45,387 bases of DNA, taken from contig NZ_JAMRYX010000176.1 of NCBI RefSeq assembly GCF_024448135.1, positions 1 to 45,387 on the forward strand, in the 5' to 3' direction. The stretch's first letter is position 1. Each line of letters begins with the position of its first letter. This document shows, piece after piece, positions 16,228 through 25,373 of this stretch. The notes under the pieces are model-generated. The model saw only the letters and a program-made list of their open reading frames with translations, was not told the DNA's origin and ran no database searches. The position numbers were made by a program, and so were the translations under genes. Origin of the DNA: Methylocystis suflitae (GTDB lineage: Bacteria > Pseudomonadota > Alphaproteobacteria > Rhizobiales > Beijerinckiaceae).

Positions 16228-16839
16228 TTAGAGCACGACGACTTTCGTGCCGACCTTCACGCGGTTGTAGAGATCGATCGCGTCGATGTCGCGCATGCGG
16301 ATACAGCCCGAGGACACCGCCTGTCCGATCTTGTCCGGCTCATTGGTGCCGTGGATACGATAAAGCGTATCCCTGCCGTTCTGATAGAGGTAGAGCGCGC
16401 GCGAGCCGAGCGGATTGTCGGGACCGCCGGGCAGACCGCCGGCGTCCGCCGTCGGCTGGAGATGCGGCCAACGCTCGAGCATGTCCTTCGGCGGGATCCA
16501 CCGCGGCCATTCCTGCATGCCGCCCACATAGGCCCGGCCGGTGAAGGCCATCGCGTCCTGACCGGTGGCGACGCCGTAGCGCACGGCCTTTCCGCCCGGC
16601 ATGACATAGTAAAGGAATTTCGAGCGGTTATCGACGATGATCGAACCGACGGGCTCGTTCGTCTTAAAATCGACGAGGTAGCGTTCATATTGCGAGCTTA
16701 CCCCAGCCTTGGGAGCAAGCGCCATGAATTCGGCGTCGCGGCCATTAAGCCTCGGATCAGGAAGAGGCGTTCCCCCGTTGCAACCCGCCAAAAAGACAGC
16801 GAGAAGCGCGGACGCCGCTGTCACATATCTGAAACTCAT
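16228..16839 (-). CDS. L,D-transpeptidase (YkuD domain) lipoprotein
   Basis: A 203-residue enzyme that forms 3-3 peptidoglycan crosslinks or attaches proteins to peptidoglycan. It has a lipoprotein signal (LLAVFLAGC), so it is anchored in the envelope. The YkuD domain fills residues 60-203. The catalytic block is HGTNEPDKIGQAVSSGCIRM with the nucleophilic Cys in SSGCIRM and the upstream His. A typical GGLPGGPDNPLGSRALYLY precedes it. The ATG at 16839 has GGAG 8 bases upstream; a GTG three codons earlier is less likely. Followed by a clear terminator, so it is monocistronic. Confidence 0.92.
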   Translation of the reverse strand: MSFRYVTAASALLAVFLAGCNGGTPLPDPRLNGRDAEFMALAPKAGVSSQYERYLVDFKTNEPVGSIIVDNRSKFLYYVMPGGKAVRYGVATGQDAMAFTGRAYVGGMQEWPRWIPPKDMLERWPHLQPTADAGGLPGGPDNPLGSRALYLYQNGRDTLYRIHGTNEPDKIGQAVSSGCIRMRDIDAIDLYNRVKVGTKVVVL

Positions 16840-17072
16840 TTCAGGCACTCCTTCCTGCCGAAAAACAGTTGTTACGATTTTCTTATCATGAACTTTGGCG
16901 CTGGGATCACGTCTTCGGAATTATTCCCTTACTGTTGCGCCGGCGCCACGCTAACCGGCGCGGACCTGCACTTGAGCTTTACCATTTCTTTTTCATGGAC
17001 AGATGGCCGCAGAAGGCCGAGAATCATAAGGTTGACTGGCGTAGCGTGGCCTGCCCGGATTGCGTCGCAGCA

Positions 17073-18017
17073 TTGAAAACCCTTCTCGTCACACATGAAA
17101 GCGGGCTCCTTCATGAGATGGGTCCCGGCCATCCCGAAGCTCCCGAACGGTTGCGGGCGATCCAACGCGGCTTGGAGCACGCGCGATTCGCGTCGCTGAG
17201 CCGAATGAATGCGCCCCAAGCGCAAGCGGAGGCGCTGCAACGCGTCCATCCGCAATCCTATCTTGAAGCCCTCGAGCGCGCGGCGCCGCGCGAAGGCTAT
17301 TCGGCGCTCGACAGCGATACGCTGATGTGTCCGAAGACGATCGAAGCCGTTTGGCGCGCGGCGGGAGGCGCCGTGGCCGCGGTGGATGAAGTCATGTCGA
17401 GTAGAGCCGACAACGCCTTCGTCGCGGTCCGCCCGCCTGGGCATCACGCGGGCGCCCACAATCCGATGGGTTTTTGCTTCGTCAACAATGTCGCCGTGGC
17501 CGCGCGCCACGCCCTGGCGGCGCATGGGGCTGAACGCGTCGCGATCGTCGACTTCGACGTCCATCACGGCAATGGCACGCAAGAGATTTTCTGGGCCGAC
17601 GATAGAGTGCTGTTCTGCTCCACGCATCAGGCGCCCTTTTATCCAGGCACCGGCGGACGCAATGACACGGGGGACCACGACAACGTCGTCAATGCGCCGC
17701 TCCTCGCCGGCTCGACGGGGGACGCCTTTCGAGAAGCGCTCGCCGACCGAATCCTGCCGCGGGTGCGCGATTTCGCGCCCGATCTGATCCTGATTTCGGC
17801 GGGCTTCGACGCCCATGAGCGGGACCCGCTCGGCGGCCTGCGACTCCGCGAGACGGACTTCGGCGACGCGACCAAACGGCTGATGGATATCGCCGACCGG
17901 CGTTGCGGCGGCCGAATCGTCTCAATGCTCGAGGGCGGCTATGACGTCGACGCTCTCAGCCGCAGCGTCAACGCGCATGTGCTCGCGCTCATGGGCGTTG
18001 CGGAGGCGAGCGATTAG
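17073..18017 (+). CDS. histone-deacetylase-like amidohydrolase
   Basis: A zinc-dependent deacetylase of the arginase/HDAC superfamily (bacterial HDAC, acetoin-utilisation or acetylpolyamine amidohydrolase relatives). Active-site blocks in order: RPPGHHAG, FCFVNNVAVAARHAL, DFDVHHGNGTQE with the Asp and His zinc ligands, and ISAGFDAHERDPLGG with the third ligand. The open frame extends upstream to 16869, but family similarity starts at KTLLVTHESGLLHEMGPGHP. The TTG at 17073 gives 314 residues, the usual size; a GTG at 17046 is an alternative. No strong ribosome site was seen, so the start is uncertain. Substrates are unknown. Confidence 0.88.
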   Translation: MKTLLVTHESGLLHEMGPGHPEAPERLRAIQRGLEHARFASLSRMNAPQAQAEALQRVHPQSYLEALERAAPREGYSALDSDTLMCPKTIEAVWRAAGGAVAAVDEVMSSRADNAFVAVRPPGHHAGAHNPMGFCFVNNVAVAARHALAAHGAERVAIVDFDVHHGNGTQEIFWADDRVLFCSTHQAPFYPGTGGRNDTGDHDNVVNAPLLAGSTGDAFREALADRILPRVRDFAPDLILISAGFDAHERDPLGGLRLRETDFGDATKRLMDIADRRCGGRIVSMLEGGYDVDALSRSVNAHVLALMGVAEASD

Positions 18018-18058
18018 TCTGGCGTCTACTCGCTTCCGATCAAAGCCTCTGCTCCAGG

Positions 18059-19078
18059 TCAAGAAGCCCTAAGGTCAAAAAGCCTTAAGGCTTCGCGCAC
18101 TTCCGCCATGGTCTCTGCGGTTAGATTCTGCGCTTTGCGCGTCCCCTTTCGGAGAACGTCCATAACAAAATCAGGATCGCGCTTCAGTTCAGACCTCCGC
18201 TCGCGAATTGGGCCAAGCAACGCCTTTAAGACATCAGTCAGGCGCGATTTCAGCGCCATATCGCCGAGCCCGCCACGCTGATAACGAGCCTTTAGATGGG
18301 CGACGGCCTCACGGTCATCGTCGAATGCGTCCAGATAGGTGAAGACGACATTACCCTCGACACGGCCGGGATCAGAGGCGCGCAGATGGCCGGGATCGGT
18401 GTACATGCGCCGCACCGCCTCCTCTATCTCACCGTCACTTGCCGAGAGCGGAATAGCATTGCCCTGGGACTTGCTCATCTTCGATCTGCCATCGACGCCG
18501 GGAAGCCGTCCCACCCGCGGAATCAAAGCCCGAGCTTCGAGCAGCACGTCTCGACCGATCTGTCGATTAAGGCGCCGCACGATCTCGTTCGTTTGTTCGA
18601 TGATCGGGGCCTGGTCTTCTCCCACAGGCACTAAAGTCGCCTTGAATGCCGTTATATCGGCAGCTTGCGCGGCCGGGTAACAAAGGAAGCCGGCAGGGAT
18701 GTCACGGTCGAAACCACGCGCGCGTATCTCATCCTTGATGGTCGGATTGCGCTCGAGACGGGCGAGACTGACAAAGTTCAAATACAGCAGCGTCAGCTCG
18801 GCGAGCGCGGGCAGAAGAGATTGGACGCAGATCGTGGACACAGCCGGGTCCACGCCAACAGCCAGATAGTCGAGGGCTACCTCGAACACGTTGCGACGGA
18901 CTTTCTCCGGGTCGTGTGCGTTATCGGTGAGCGCCTGTGAATCGGCGAGCAACAGATATTGTTCGTGAGTGTGTTGCAGGGCGACGCGGTTCTGAAGCGA
19001 TCCCGCATAATGGCCTAGATGCAACGGACCGGTCGTACGATCACCGGTCAGGATCACGGGAGGAGGCGTTTTGGTCAT
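18059..19078 (-). CDS. trpS: tryptophan--tRNA ligase
   Basis: A 339-residue class Ic aminoacyl-tRNA synthetase. The ATP-binding HIGH-type signature reads GPLHLGHYAGSLQNRV and the second is KMSKSQGNAIPL, both intact. The variant ILTGDRTTGPLHLGHY (TTG in place of PTG) belongs to the subgroup with GDR before the signature. The block PVGEDQAPIIEQTNEIVRRL is the tRNA/Trp-binding region. ATG at 19078 gives a conventional N-terminus (MTKTPPPVILTGDR); a GTG at 19114 would add 12 residues. It is convergent with the deacetylase gene, 41 bases apart. It is not in a trp operon. Confidence 0.94.
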   Translation of the reverse strand: MTKTPPPVILTGDRTTGPLHLGHYAGSLQNRVALQHTHEQYLLLADSQALTDNAHDPEKVRRNVFEVALDYLAVGVDPAVSTICVQSLLPALAELTLLYLNFVSLARLERNPTIKDEIRARGFDRDIPAGFLCYPAAQAADITAFKATLVPVGEDQAPIIEQTNEIVRRLNRQIGRDVLLEARALIPRVGRLPGVDGRSKMSKSQGNAIPLSASDGEIEEAVRRMYTDPGHLRASDPGRVEGNVVFTYLDAFDDDREAVAHLKARYQRGGLGDMALKSRLTDVLKALLGPIRERRSELKRDPDFVMDVLRKGTRKAQNLTAETMAEVREALRLFDLRAS

Positions 19079-19267
19079 GGCGCAAAGGGCTCTCTCGTTG
19101 AGAGCCGCCGCCACGGTCGGTTAGCCACACAAACGCCCGCGCCGCCGTAACAGCGGCTCGGGTCATGAAATATGACGGGCCGCGCTTAGGAAGCGCGACG
19201 CCAGCAATATGCAATGCAGAGCAAAAGCGACGTTTCTCGCTTGGCAGAAATCACGACGGACCCCTGA

Positions 19268-19393
19268 TCAGCCCTGGCGCGCCTTATAGCGCCGCTGCAC
19301 CTTGTTGATGATATAGACGCGGCCCTTGCGGCGCACGATCTGGTTGGCGCGATGGCGCGAACGCAGAGATTTCAAAGAGTTGCGGACTTTCAT
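19268..19393 (-). CDS. rpmJ: 50S ribosomal protein L36 (cysteine-free form)
   Basis: A 41-residue protein starting [18 protein letters not shown] and continuing [22 protein letters not shown]. This is bacterial L36 of the C-minus type, which lacks the Cys/His zinc ribbon. The form is usual in alphaproteobacteria and resembles YkgO of enterics, which replaces the zinc form in zinc starvation. It is very basic, as expected for a 23S rRNA-binding protein. It lies 107 bases downstream of the Zur-boxed TonB receptor gene on the same strand; no Zur box is seen in that gap. Confidence 0.95.
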   Translation of the reverse strand: MKVRNSLKSLRSRHRANQIVRRKGRVYIINKVQRRYKARQG

Positions 19394-19500
19394 CGATCTC
19401 ACCCCGGCAATAGTGAACTGGCCGGGATACGCCCAGCGCTTCGTTGGCCCCGCCTATGCCCTATTTCGCCCCCGCGATCAAGCCGAAACGCCTTAGGCGC

Positions 19501-21762
19501 CTAAAAGCGCGCATTCGCGAAAAACCGCAGATTCGCGCCTGGGAGCAGCACTTCATCCTTGCGGAAGGAGACGCTGTTGCGGATGTCCTCGTTGAGGAGA
19601 TTGTCGCCGACGAGTCCCAGCCTCAATTCGCGGCTCAGCGGATCGCCCGGATCGAACAGCATGCGGTAGCTGATTTCAGCCCTCAGCAAATTATAGCCCT
19701 TCGTTGGCGTTTCATTGGTTGGGTCGATGTTGCGCTGCGCGAAGGCGTGCAGGAGGTTGACCCGCAGCAGCCAGTTCATATCTCGCCAGAACAATCCGCC
19801 GCCGAGCCGAACGGGCGGAATGCGGGGGACGTTGCCGCCGCCCACGAAGGTCGCCCGCACCACGTCGAACTGGTGCTCCACCCCAAAAACGCCGCCTGCC
19901 AGCGACGCGACGTCGAGCTGGCTCTGAAACTCGCCGCCCCGGAAGAGCGCATTGCGCTGGGCGTAGAAGGCCTGACGAAGATCGCCCTCGCCGTCGAAGG
20001 CGCAGCTCGCAATGTCGGCCTCGCAGACCGCGCCGGTGAGATTTCGGAAGATGAAGCCGTCAAAGCGCGTGAGGTAGGCCGTCGCCTCGAAACGGAACGG
20101 GCCCACCGGACGCCGCAGGCCGATTTCGATGGTCTTCGCCGCTTCGATTCCAAGGTTGGGATTGCCAATATCGAATGTCCCCGTCGCCTCATGCATGCCG
20201 CGCGAAAAAAGCTCGGGCGCGCGCGGCGCGCGTTCGACATATTGGGCGGTCAGGCTGGCGACGACGCCTTGCGGCAGATCTTGCAGAAAGCCGAATGCTC
20301 CGCTCTTTGGCGTGAAATTTCGCACGCGGGCGACTTGCAGCGCCGGATCAGCGAGGAGTTCGGGAAATGCGCCGGAGACGGTCGCATGTTCGATGCGTCC
20401 CGCAAGCTGCAGTCGCGATGTGTCGGTCAGTCTGAATTCGTTGAACCAATAGCCGGCGACGCTGCGCGTCCGATTGGGGTCGAAGAGCCCGCCCTCGCGT
20501 CCTGGTGAGGTCAGGATCTGATGCGTGCCCTGCACGCCGAAGGCGCTTGTCAGAGTCGCGAAGGACAAGTCGACCGGGCGAAGCTGCGTTTCGACCCGCG
20601 CCTCGAGATCCTTGTTGGTGAAGGTCTGCTGAACGCCGTTGACGCCGCCCTCATTGGCGAGTTCGTGGTGCTTGTAGTCGGTGAGCCCCGCCCAGAAGCG
20701 GACCGCTTCGATATAGGCCGACTGCGGCCGGAACTCGCCCTTGGTCGTCACCCGCGTCTGGCGAAGTTCAATGCGCGTATTGGTCTCCGTCGGCTCAATG
20801 CCGGGGATGTGATAGCGCGAGTTGAACTGCGTCACGGCGACGCCGACGAAGCCGCCGTCGAAAAAATAGGAGCCGCCGACCGAACCGCCGGCCGAGCGCA
20901 TTGACGAATTGGGCTGGCGTCCGGAGACCGGTGGCGGCGGATCCGGCGGAAAGAGATAAGGATAGCCGGGAATAAGGTAGTCGCTGCTGCGACGGCCATG
21001 GACATCCATGTGGAAAGCGACGTTGCCGCGGCCGACGTCGAGCAGCGTCGCGTTTTCCAGCGCATTGTCGACGGTCATCACCGCGCCGCGCGTCTCGAAA
21101 ACCGAACACCCCTCCGTCTCGGCCGTAGGAAGGAGCGCGAGACGGCAGGGCAAGGCCGTGGGAATGCGGTTGTTCTCCACATTGACGACGCCGCCGATCG
21201 CTTGCGACCCCCAGCGCAGCGTCGCCGGGCCGCGCACCACCTCGACCTGGCTTGCGGCGACGGGATCAAGCGGTACGGCGTGGTCCTCGCCAAGTTCCGA
21301 GACGCCGCTGTTGCTGACGCCATTTTCCTGGATGCGCACCCGGTAATTGTCGAGGCCGCGCACAATGGGACGGCTCGCCGCGCCGGGCGCGAAGGTCGAT
21401 CCGGTGACGCCCGGCTTGGCGAAGAGCACGTCGCCCAGCGTCGCGCCCGGCGAGCGCCGCAGCTCCTCATTGGTGACGACCGTCACCGTCGCGAACTGAT
21501 CGGCGACGATGGGAAGGACGCCTTGCGGCGCTACGGTCGGTTCGCGCGGCTCGGGTCCGCTCGGGCCTGCGACGTTGCGGTTGCGCCCGCCGGGCGCTGG
21601 GGGAGTCTGTGGCGGGGAGACGATCTTGGCGCGTTTAATTGGACTGACGGCGCCGACTTCAATCGGCGGCAAAGCCTGCTGAGCCACGGCGCTCGCGACG
21701 CTGGTGAAAATCCCGACGACTGCGCCGCCGGCCGCTGCGCCGACCAAAACGCTCTTCCTCAT
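19501..21762 (-). CDS. TonB-dependent outer-membrane receptor, probably for zinc
   Basis: A 753-residue receptor. A signal peptide at about 1-28 is followed by a proline-rich linker. The plug domain is at about residues 80-205 with GATLGDVLFAKPGV and VEVVRGPATLRWGSQAIGG. A 22-strand barrel ends in NARF. The plug block SGVSELGEDHAVPLDPVAA resembles the D-H-A-V segment of ZnuD-type zinc receptors. Two short cysteine-flanked loops (C-x13-C near residue 215, C-x6-C near residue 590) may be extracellular metal-binding loops. A near-perfect Zur box lies 21 bases upstream of the ATG, strongly favouring zinc as substrate. Energy comes from TonB-ExbBD, not encoded here. Downstream is rpmJ; upstream is queC, 126 bases away on the same strand. 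Confidence 0.88.
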   Translation of the reverse strand: MRKSVLVGAAAGGAVVGIFTSVASAVAQQALPPIEVGAVSPIKRAKIVSPPQTPPAPGGRNRNVAGPSGPEPREPTVAPQGVLPIVADQFATVTVVTNEELRRSPGATLGDVLFAKPGVTGSTFAPGAASRPIVRGLDNYRVRIQENGVSNSGVSELGEDHAVPLDPVAASQVEVVRGPATLRWGSQAIGGVVNVENNRIPTALPCRLALLPTAETEGCSVFETRGAVMTVDNALENATLLDVGRGNVAFHMDVHGRRSSDYLIPGYPYLFPPDPPPPVSGRQPNSSMRSAGGSVGGSYFFDGGFVGVAVTQFNSRYHIPGIEPTETNTRIELRQTRVTTKGEFRPQSAYIEAVRFWAGLTDYKHHELANEGGVNGVQQTFTNKDLEARVETQLRPVDLSFATLTSAFGVQGTHQILTSPGREGGLFDPNRTRSVAGYWFNEFRLTDTSRLQLAGRIEHATVSGAFPELLADPALQVARVRNFTPKSGAFGFLQDLPQGVVASLTAQYVERAPRAPELFSRGMHEATGTFDIGNPNLGIEAAKTIEIGLRRPVGPFRFEATAYLTRFDGFIFRNLTGAVCEADIASCAFDGEGDLRQAFYAQRNALFRGGEFQSQLDVASLAGGVFGVEHQFDVVRATFVGGGNVPRIPPVRLGGGLFWRDMNWLLRVNLLHAFAQRNIDPTNETPTKGYNLLRAEISYRMLFDPGDPLSRELRLGLVGDNLLNEDIRNSVSFRKDEVLLPGANLRFFANARF

Positions 21763-21782
21763 GGACGCCCGCTCTCGCTAAT

Positions 21783-21799
21783 ATGTTATAACATAACAT
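21783..21799 (-). promoter_or_regulatory. Zur box upstream of the TonB receptor
   Basis: The 17-base sequence ATGTTATAACATAACAT matches the proteobacterial Zur consensus ATGTTATA-N-TATAACAT at 15 of 16 non-N positions. It lies between the queC stop and the receptor ATG, where bound zinc-Zur would block the receptor promoter. It stands out as an AT-only island in GC-rich DNA. Confidence 0.8.
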
Positions 21800-21888
21800 A
21801 TCCGAGGCGGACTGAGCCGTGTCAATACGCTGTCGCTCGGCGTGAGCAGGTCAGCGCCGACTGTGGCCTCGACGCCACACTCGAAAAA

Positions 21889-22632
21889 TCAGAAGGTCTC
21901 TGCCGCCGCGCGCGTCTGTCCGGCGCGATAGTTTTCCCAGCCATGCGCGCGCAGCTTGCAGGCCGGGCATTCGCCGCAGCCATAGCCCCAGTCGAAGCGG
22001 CGGCCCCTCTCGCCGAGATAGCAGGTGTGAGTTTCTTCGACGATGAGCCGCACCAGCGCTTCGCCGCCGAGCGATTCCGCCAGTCGCCAGGTCGCCGCCT
22101 TGTCGATCCACATCAGCGGCGTATGAATATTCATGCTGCGGTCCATGCCCAGGCCGAGCGCCTGCGCCATGGCGCGGATCGTCTGGTCGCGGCAATCGGG
22201 ATAGCCCGAATAGTCCGTTTCGCACATGCCGCCGACGAGATCCGCGATGCCGCGACGATAGGCGAGCGCCGCGGCGAAGGTCAGAAACAGCAGATTGCGT
22301 CCCGGAACGAATGTGTTGGGAAGTCCGTCGGCGGCGAAGGCGATCTCGGCGTTCCGCGTCAACGCCGTCTCGGAAATCGCGCCGAGCGCTTCGATCGAAA
22401 TCGTGCGATCTTCGCCAAGCCGCTCGGCCCACAGCGGCGAGAGGCGAATAAGCCCCTCGCGCAACCCGGCTCGGCGCGAGAGTTCGACGCGGTGGCGCTG
22501 GCCGTAATCGAAGCCGACCGTCTCCACGCGGTCGAAGCGTGACAGCGCCCAGGCAAGGCAGGTCGTGGAATCCTGCCCGCCGGAAAACAGCACGAGCGCG
22601 GCGGCATGTTGAGTCGGGAGATCGTTCGTCAT
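21889..22632 (-). CDS. queC: 7-cyano-7-deazaguanine synthase
   Basis: A 247-residue enzyme that converts 7-carboxy-7-deazaguanine, ammonia and ATP to preQ0 in queuosine synthesis. The N-type PP-loop is [36 protein letters not shown] and [15 protein letters not shown] form the substrate pocket. The zinc site is ETHTCYLGE plus [15 protein letters not shown] (four cysteines). Length and motifs are complete. It starts divergently from the GST gene. The later enzyme queF lies at 29710-30171; queD and queE are not in the window. QueC itself needs zinc, of possible interest next to a Zur-regulated gene. Confidence 0.96.
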   Translation of the reverse strand: MTNDLPTQHAAALVLFSGGQDSTTCLAWALSRFDRVETVGFDYGQRHRVELSRRAGLREGLIRLSPLWAERLGEDRTISIEALGAISETALTRNAEIAFAADGLPNTFVPGRNLLFLTFAAALAYRRGIADLVGGMCETDYSGYPDCRDQTIRAMAQALGLGMDRSMNIHTPLMWIDKAATWRLAESLGGEALVRLIVEETHTCYLGERGRRFDWGYGCGECPACKLRAHGWENYRAGQTRAAAETF

Positions 22633-22755
22633 CCGCTTAACTTAACTCATGGCTCTAAAGCTTCGAACCGCTGCTACGGGAATGCATTTTCGGAAAGTTT
22701 TCACGCCGCTATCGCCAATCGCAACACATCCCCTATCCACCGGAACGAGATCGAC

Positions 22756-23367
22756 ATGCTGCTTTATAATACGCCGCTCGCGCCCAATCCCAGACGCGTT
22801 CGCATCTTTCTGGCCGAGAAGAACGTCACGATCCCCATTCGCGACGTCAACCTTATTGCACAGGAGCACAAGAGCGAGGCCTATGGGCGGATTAACCCGC
22901 TCAACGAGGCGCCGGCGCTCGTTCTCGACGATGGCGCGACTCTCACCGAATCCGTCGCCATCTGCCGCTACATCGAGTCGCTTTACCCGGAGCCGCCCCT
23001 CCTTGGCCGCAACGCGCGCGAACAGGCCTTCATCGAGATGTGGCAGCGCCGGGTGGAATTCCGCCTGTTCATGCCGGTGGCGCTCGCCTTTCGCCACAGC
23101 CATCCGGCGCTGGCGCGGCTCGAATCGCCCCAAAAGCCGGAATTCGCCGAGCATCAGCGGCCGCGCGCGCAACAGATGATGCGTTTTCTCGACCAGGAGC
23201 TGGCGTCGCGGCGCTTCATGGCTTCCGACGATTTCACCATCGCCGACATCACCGCCATCGTCGCGATGGATCTGACAAAGGCCGCGCGAGTCGATATTCC
23301 CGAAGACTTGCCGCATCTTTCGCGCTGGCGCACGGAAGTTTCGGCGCGTCCGAGCGTCGTTCCCTAA
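22756..23367 (+). CDS. glutathione S-transferase family protein
   Basis: A 203-residue GST. The thioredoxin-like N-domain begins LLYNTPLAPNPRRVRIFLAE and includes the glutathione gamma-Glu site block NEAPALVLDDGATLTESVAI (ES motif). The all-helical C-domain carries DDFTIADITAIVAMDL, the N-capping box typical of the fold. No Ser or Cys is obvious at the catalytic N-terminal position, so activity class is uncertain. The TAA stop is immediately followed by the ATG of the next gene, so the two form a tight operon. Its link to DNA repair, if any, is unknown. Confidence 0.88.
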   Translation: MLLYNTPLAPNPRRVRIFLAEKNVTIPIRDVNLIAQEHKSEAYGRINPLNEAPALVLDDGATLTESVAICRYIESLYPEPPLLGRNAREQAFIEMWQRRVEFRLFMPVALAFRHSHPALARLESPQKPEFAEHQRPRAQQMMRFLDQELASRRFMASDDFTIADITAIVAMDLTKAARVDIPEDLPHLSRWRTEVSARPSVVP

Positions 23368-24012
23368 ATGAGCCGGCGGGTTTCAAGCCAGACTCTGGAA
23401 GAGATTGCGGCGCGCATCCGCGCCTGCCGCGTTTGCGCGGAAACGCCTGATGGCGCGATACTGCCGCATGAGCCGCGTCCCGTGCTGCGCGTTTCATCCA
23501 GCGCGCGGCTGCTGCTCGCAAGCCAGGCGCCCGGCAATCTCGTCAATCAGACCGGCGTTCCCTTCAACGATCCTTCTGGCGATCGGCTGCGCGACTGGAT
23601 GGGCGTCGATCGCGAGACGTTCTACGATGTCTCGCGCATCGCCATCGTCCCGATGGGCTTCTGCTTTCCGGGTTACGACGCCGCCGGCGGCGACCTGCCG
23701 CCGCGTCCCGAATGTCGCCCGCGCTGGCACGACTCGCTGTTCGCAGCGCTGCCGCAGATCGAGACGGTCGTCGCGATCGGGCGCTATGCGCAGGACTATC
23801 ATTTCGCCCGTCTCGGCCATGCTTTGCCGAGAGGCGCGAGCGTTTCGCAGATCGTCTCGCGCTGGCGAGACTTCCAGAATACGGCGCCGCTGATCTTTCC
23901 CCTCCCCCATCCGTCCTGGCGCAACAGCGGTTGGCTGAAGCGCAATCCCTGGTTCGAAGCCGAGGTCCTGCCGGCGCTGCGCGCCGAGGTCGCGCGGCTG
24001 ATCCAAACGTGA
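23368..24012 (+). CDS. uracil-DNA glycosylase superfamily protein with predicted Fe-S cluster
   Basis: A 214-residue UDG-fold protein. Motif A is [19 protein letters not shown], followed by [12 protein letters not shown]. The C-terminal motif is [19 protein letters not shown]. Four cysteines, C20-x2-C23 and C99-x16-C116, match the [4Fe-4S] spacing known from family 4 and 5 glycosylases. The usual motif-A acidic residue after APG is replaced by an N-L-V-N stretch, so it is not a standard family 4 enzyme. It would remove damaged bases or, in UdgX-like cases, trap uracil. Abuts the GST stop and lies 13 bases before kdsA. Confidence 0.82.
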   Translation: MSRRVSSQTLEEIAARIRACRVCAETPDGAILPHEPRPVLRVSSSARLLLASQAPGNLVNQTGVPFNDPSGDRLRDWMGVDRETFYDVSRIAIVPMGFCFPGYDAAGGDLPPRPECRPRWHDSLFAALPQIETVVAIGRYAQDYHFARLGHALPRGASVSQIVSRWRDFQNTAPLIFPLPHPSWRNSGWLKRNPWFEAEVLPALRAEVARLIQT

Positions 24013-24025
24013 GACAAGGCGCGCC

Positions 24026-24865
24026 GTGACGAGAGTTCTCATCGGAGATAGCGCGCGCCGGGTCGAGATCGGCAACGATTTGCCTTTGACGCTCATCGCC
24101 GGCCCCTGCGCGCTGGAGAGCCGCGATCTGGCGATCGAGATCGCCGGCGAACTCGCCGCGATCGGCGAGCGGCTGAAGATCGGCGTCGTCTTCAAAGCGT
24201 CCTTCGACAAGGCGAACCGCACCAGCGGCAATGCCCCGCGCGGCGTCGGCCTCGACGCCGCCCTGCCGATCTTTGCTGAAATCACGGAAAAGACCGGCCT
24301 CCCGATAACGGCCGACGTGCATGAGAATTGGCAATGCGCGCGCGTCGCCGAGGTCGTTGACCTCTTGCAGATTCCCGCCTTCCTCTGCCGCCAGACCGAT
24401 CTCATCGTCGCGGCGGCGAAAACCGGACGGCCCGTCAACATCAAGAAGGGGCAGTTTCTTGCGCCGTGGGACATGATCCACGCCGTCGAGAAAGCGCGTG
24501 AGGCCGGCGCCGCCGGCGTGCTCGTCACCGAGCGCGGGACGAGCTTCGGCTATAATGCGCTTGTCGCGGACATGCGCGCCCTGCCGATCCTGAAGGAGAC
24601 CACCGGCGCGCCTGTCGTCTTCGACGCCACGCATGCCGTGCAGCAGCCGGGCGGGCGCGGCGCGTCATCGGGCGGCGAGCGGCGTTTTGTTGCAACGCTC
24701 GCCCGCGCGGCGGTCGCCATCGGCGTCGCCGGGCTTTTCGTCGAGACGCATCCCGATCCGGGCGCGGCGATCTCGGACGGCGCGACGCAAGTCCCGCTTG
24801 GCGAGCTCGAAACGATGGTCAAGGCGCTGATGGCGTTCGACCGTCTGGCGAAAATGCCCGTCTGA
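24026..24865 (+). CDS. kdsA: 3-deoxy-8-phosphooctulonate synthase (Kdo-8-P synthase)
   Basis: A 279-residue TIM-barrel enzyme condensing arabinose-5-phosphate and phosphoenolpyruvate for LPS inner-core Kdo. Motifs: [31 protein letters not shown] (PEP site), [40 protein letters not shown] and [20 protein letters not shown]. The Cys in AGPCALES is present. The metal or non-metal class cannot be settled by eye. The start is GTG at 24026, 13 bases after the preceding stop. Last gene of the GST-UDG-kdsA run. A partial family A repeat follows. Confidence 0.96.
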   Translation: MTRVLIGDSARRVEIGNDLPLTLIAGPCALESRDLAIEIAGELAAIGERLKIGVVFKASFDKANRTSGNAPRGVGLDAALPIFAEITEKTGLPITADVHENWQCARVAEVVDLLQIPAFLCRQTDLIVAAAKTGRPVNIKKGQFLAPWDMIHAVEKAREAGAAGVLVTERGTSFGYNALVADMRALPILKETTGAPVVFDATHAVQQPGGRGASSGGERRFVATLARAAVAIGVAGLFVETHPDPGAAISDGATQVPLGELETMVKALMAFDRLAKMPV

Positions 24866-24894
24866 AGCGAGGCGGAGCAATTCCTATGCGCCTC

Positions 24895-24929
24895 TCATTC
24901 CTCCGACAGGCCGAAGGCCTGATCGGGAG
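24895..24929. repeat. partial family A palindromic repeat / hairpin after kdsA
   Basis: TCATTC at 24895-24900 is followed by the hairpin CTCCGAcAGGCC-GAA-GGCCTgaTCGGGAG. It closely matches the left half of the repeat at 36194 (TCATTCCC...ACAGGCCGCAGGCCTGATC), while the right half is missing. It lies between convergent genes and may terminate both. Confidence 0.65.
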
Positions 24930-24939
24930 GGCGTCGGCG

Positions 24940-25290
24940 TTAATTCGCCTCCGCATAATCCGTCAGCCAGCCGACGGCGATGATGACAAGGCCCATTCCG
25001 GCGAAAAAGGCGAAGGCCGGCTTGACGCTGAAAATATCTGGAAGAAAAGCGACGGCGATGAGCGCCGGGCCGACGATCCTCTCGACCCAGCCGTGGAGCG
25101 TGAACGCCAGCCGCCGAAACACGCCGAGCGGAAATCTTGTCACGAGCGTCATCGCCAGATGCACGCCCGCGAGCAGCCAGGCGAGCTTCGCCGGCAGGCC
25201 GCCGAAGCCAAGCACGGCTGGCGCGGCCAGGAAAATCAACACCGTCAGATAGTCCAGATATCCATGCAGGCGCGCCGTGAGTGGTTTCAT
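24940..25290 (-). CDS. four-helix membrane protein (SPW-repeat-like)
   Basis: A 116-residue inner-membrane protein with four helices at about 12-32, 36-54, 74-90 and 93-112. The opening LHGYLDYLTVLIFLAAPAVLGF and the second copy LHGWVERIVGPALIAVAFLPDIF have a related H-G-x-x-[DE] start, suggesting an internal duplication as in SPW-type proteins. The conserved role is unknown. It lies 83 bases downstream of the Crp/Fnr-family regulator on the same strand and could be its target or an operon partner. Confidence 0.7.
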   Translation of the reverse strand: MKPLTARLHGYLDYLTVLIFLAAPAVLGFGGLPAKLAWLLAGVHLAMTLVTRFPLGVFRRLAFTLHGWVERIVGPALIAVAFLPDIFSVKPAFAFFAGMGLVIIAVGWLTDYAEAN

Positions 25291-25373
25291 TGTGGTTTCT
25301 CCGCGTTGGCGGCGCGGATTGGCCGCCTTCTCCTCTCGTTAGGGCGCGGGGCGGAGCCGGTCTGTCATCTTGA

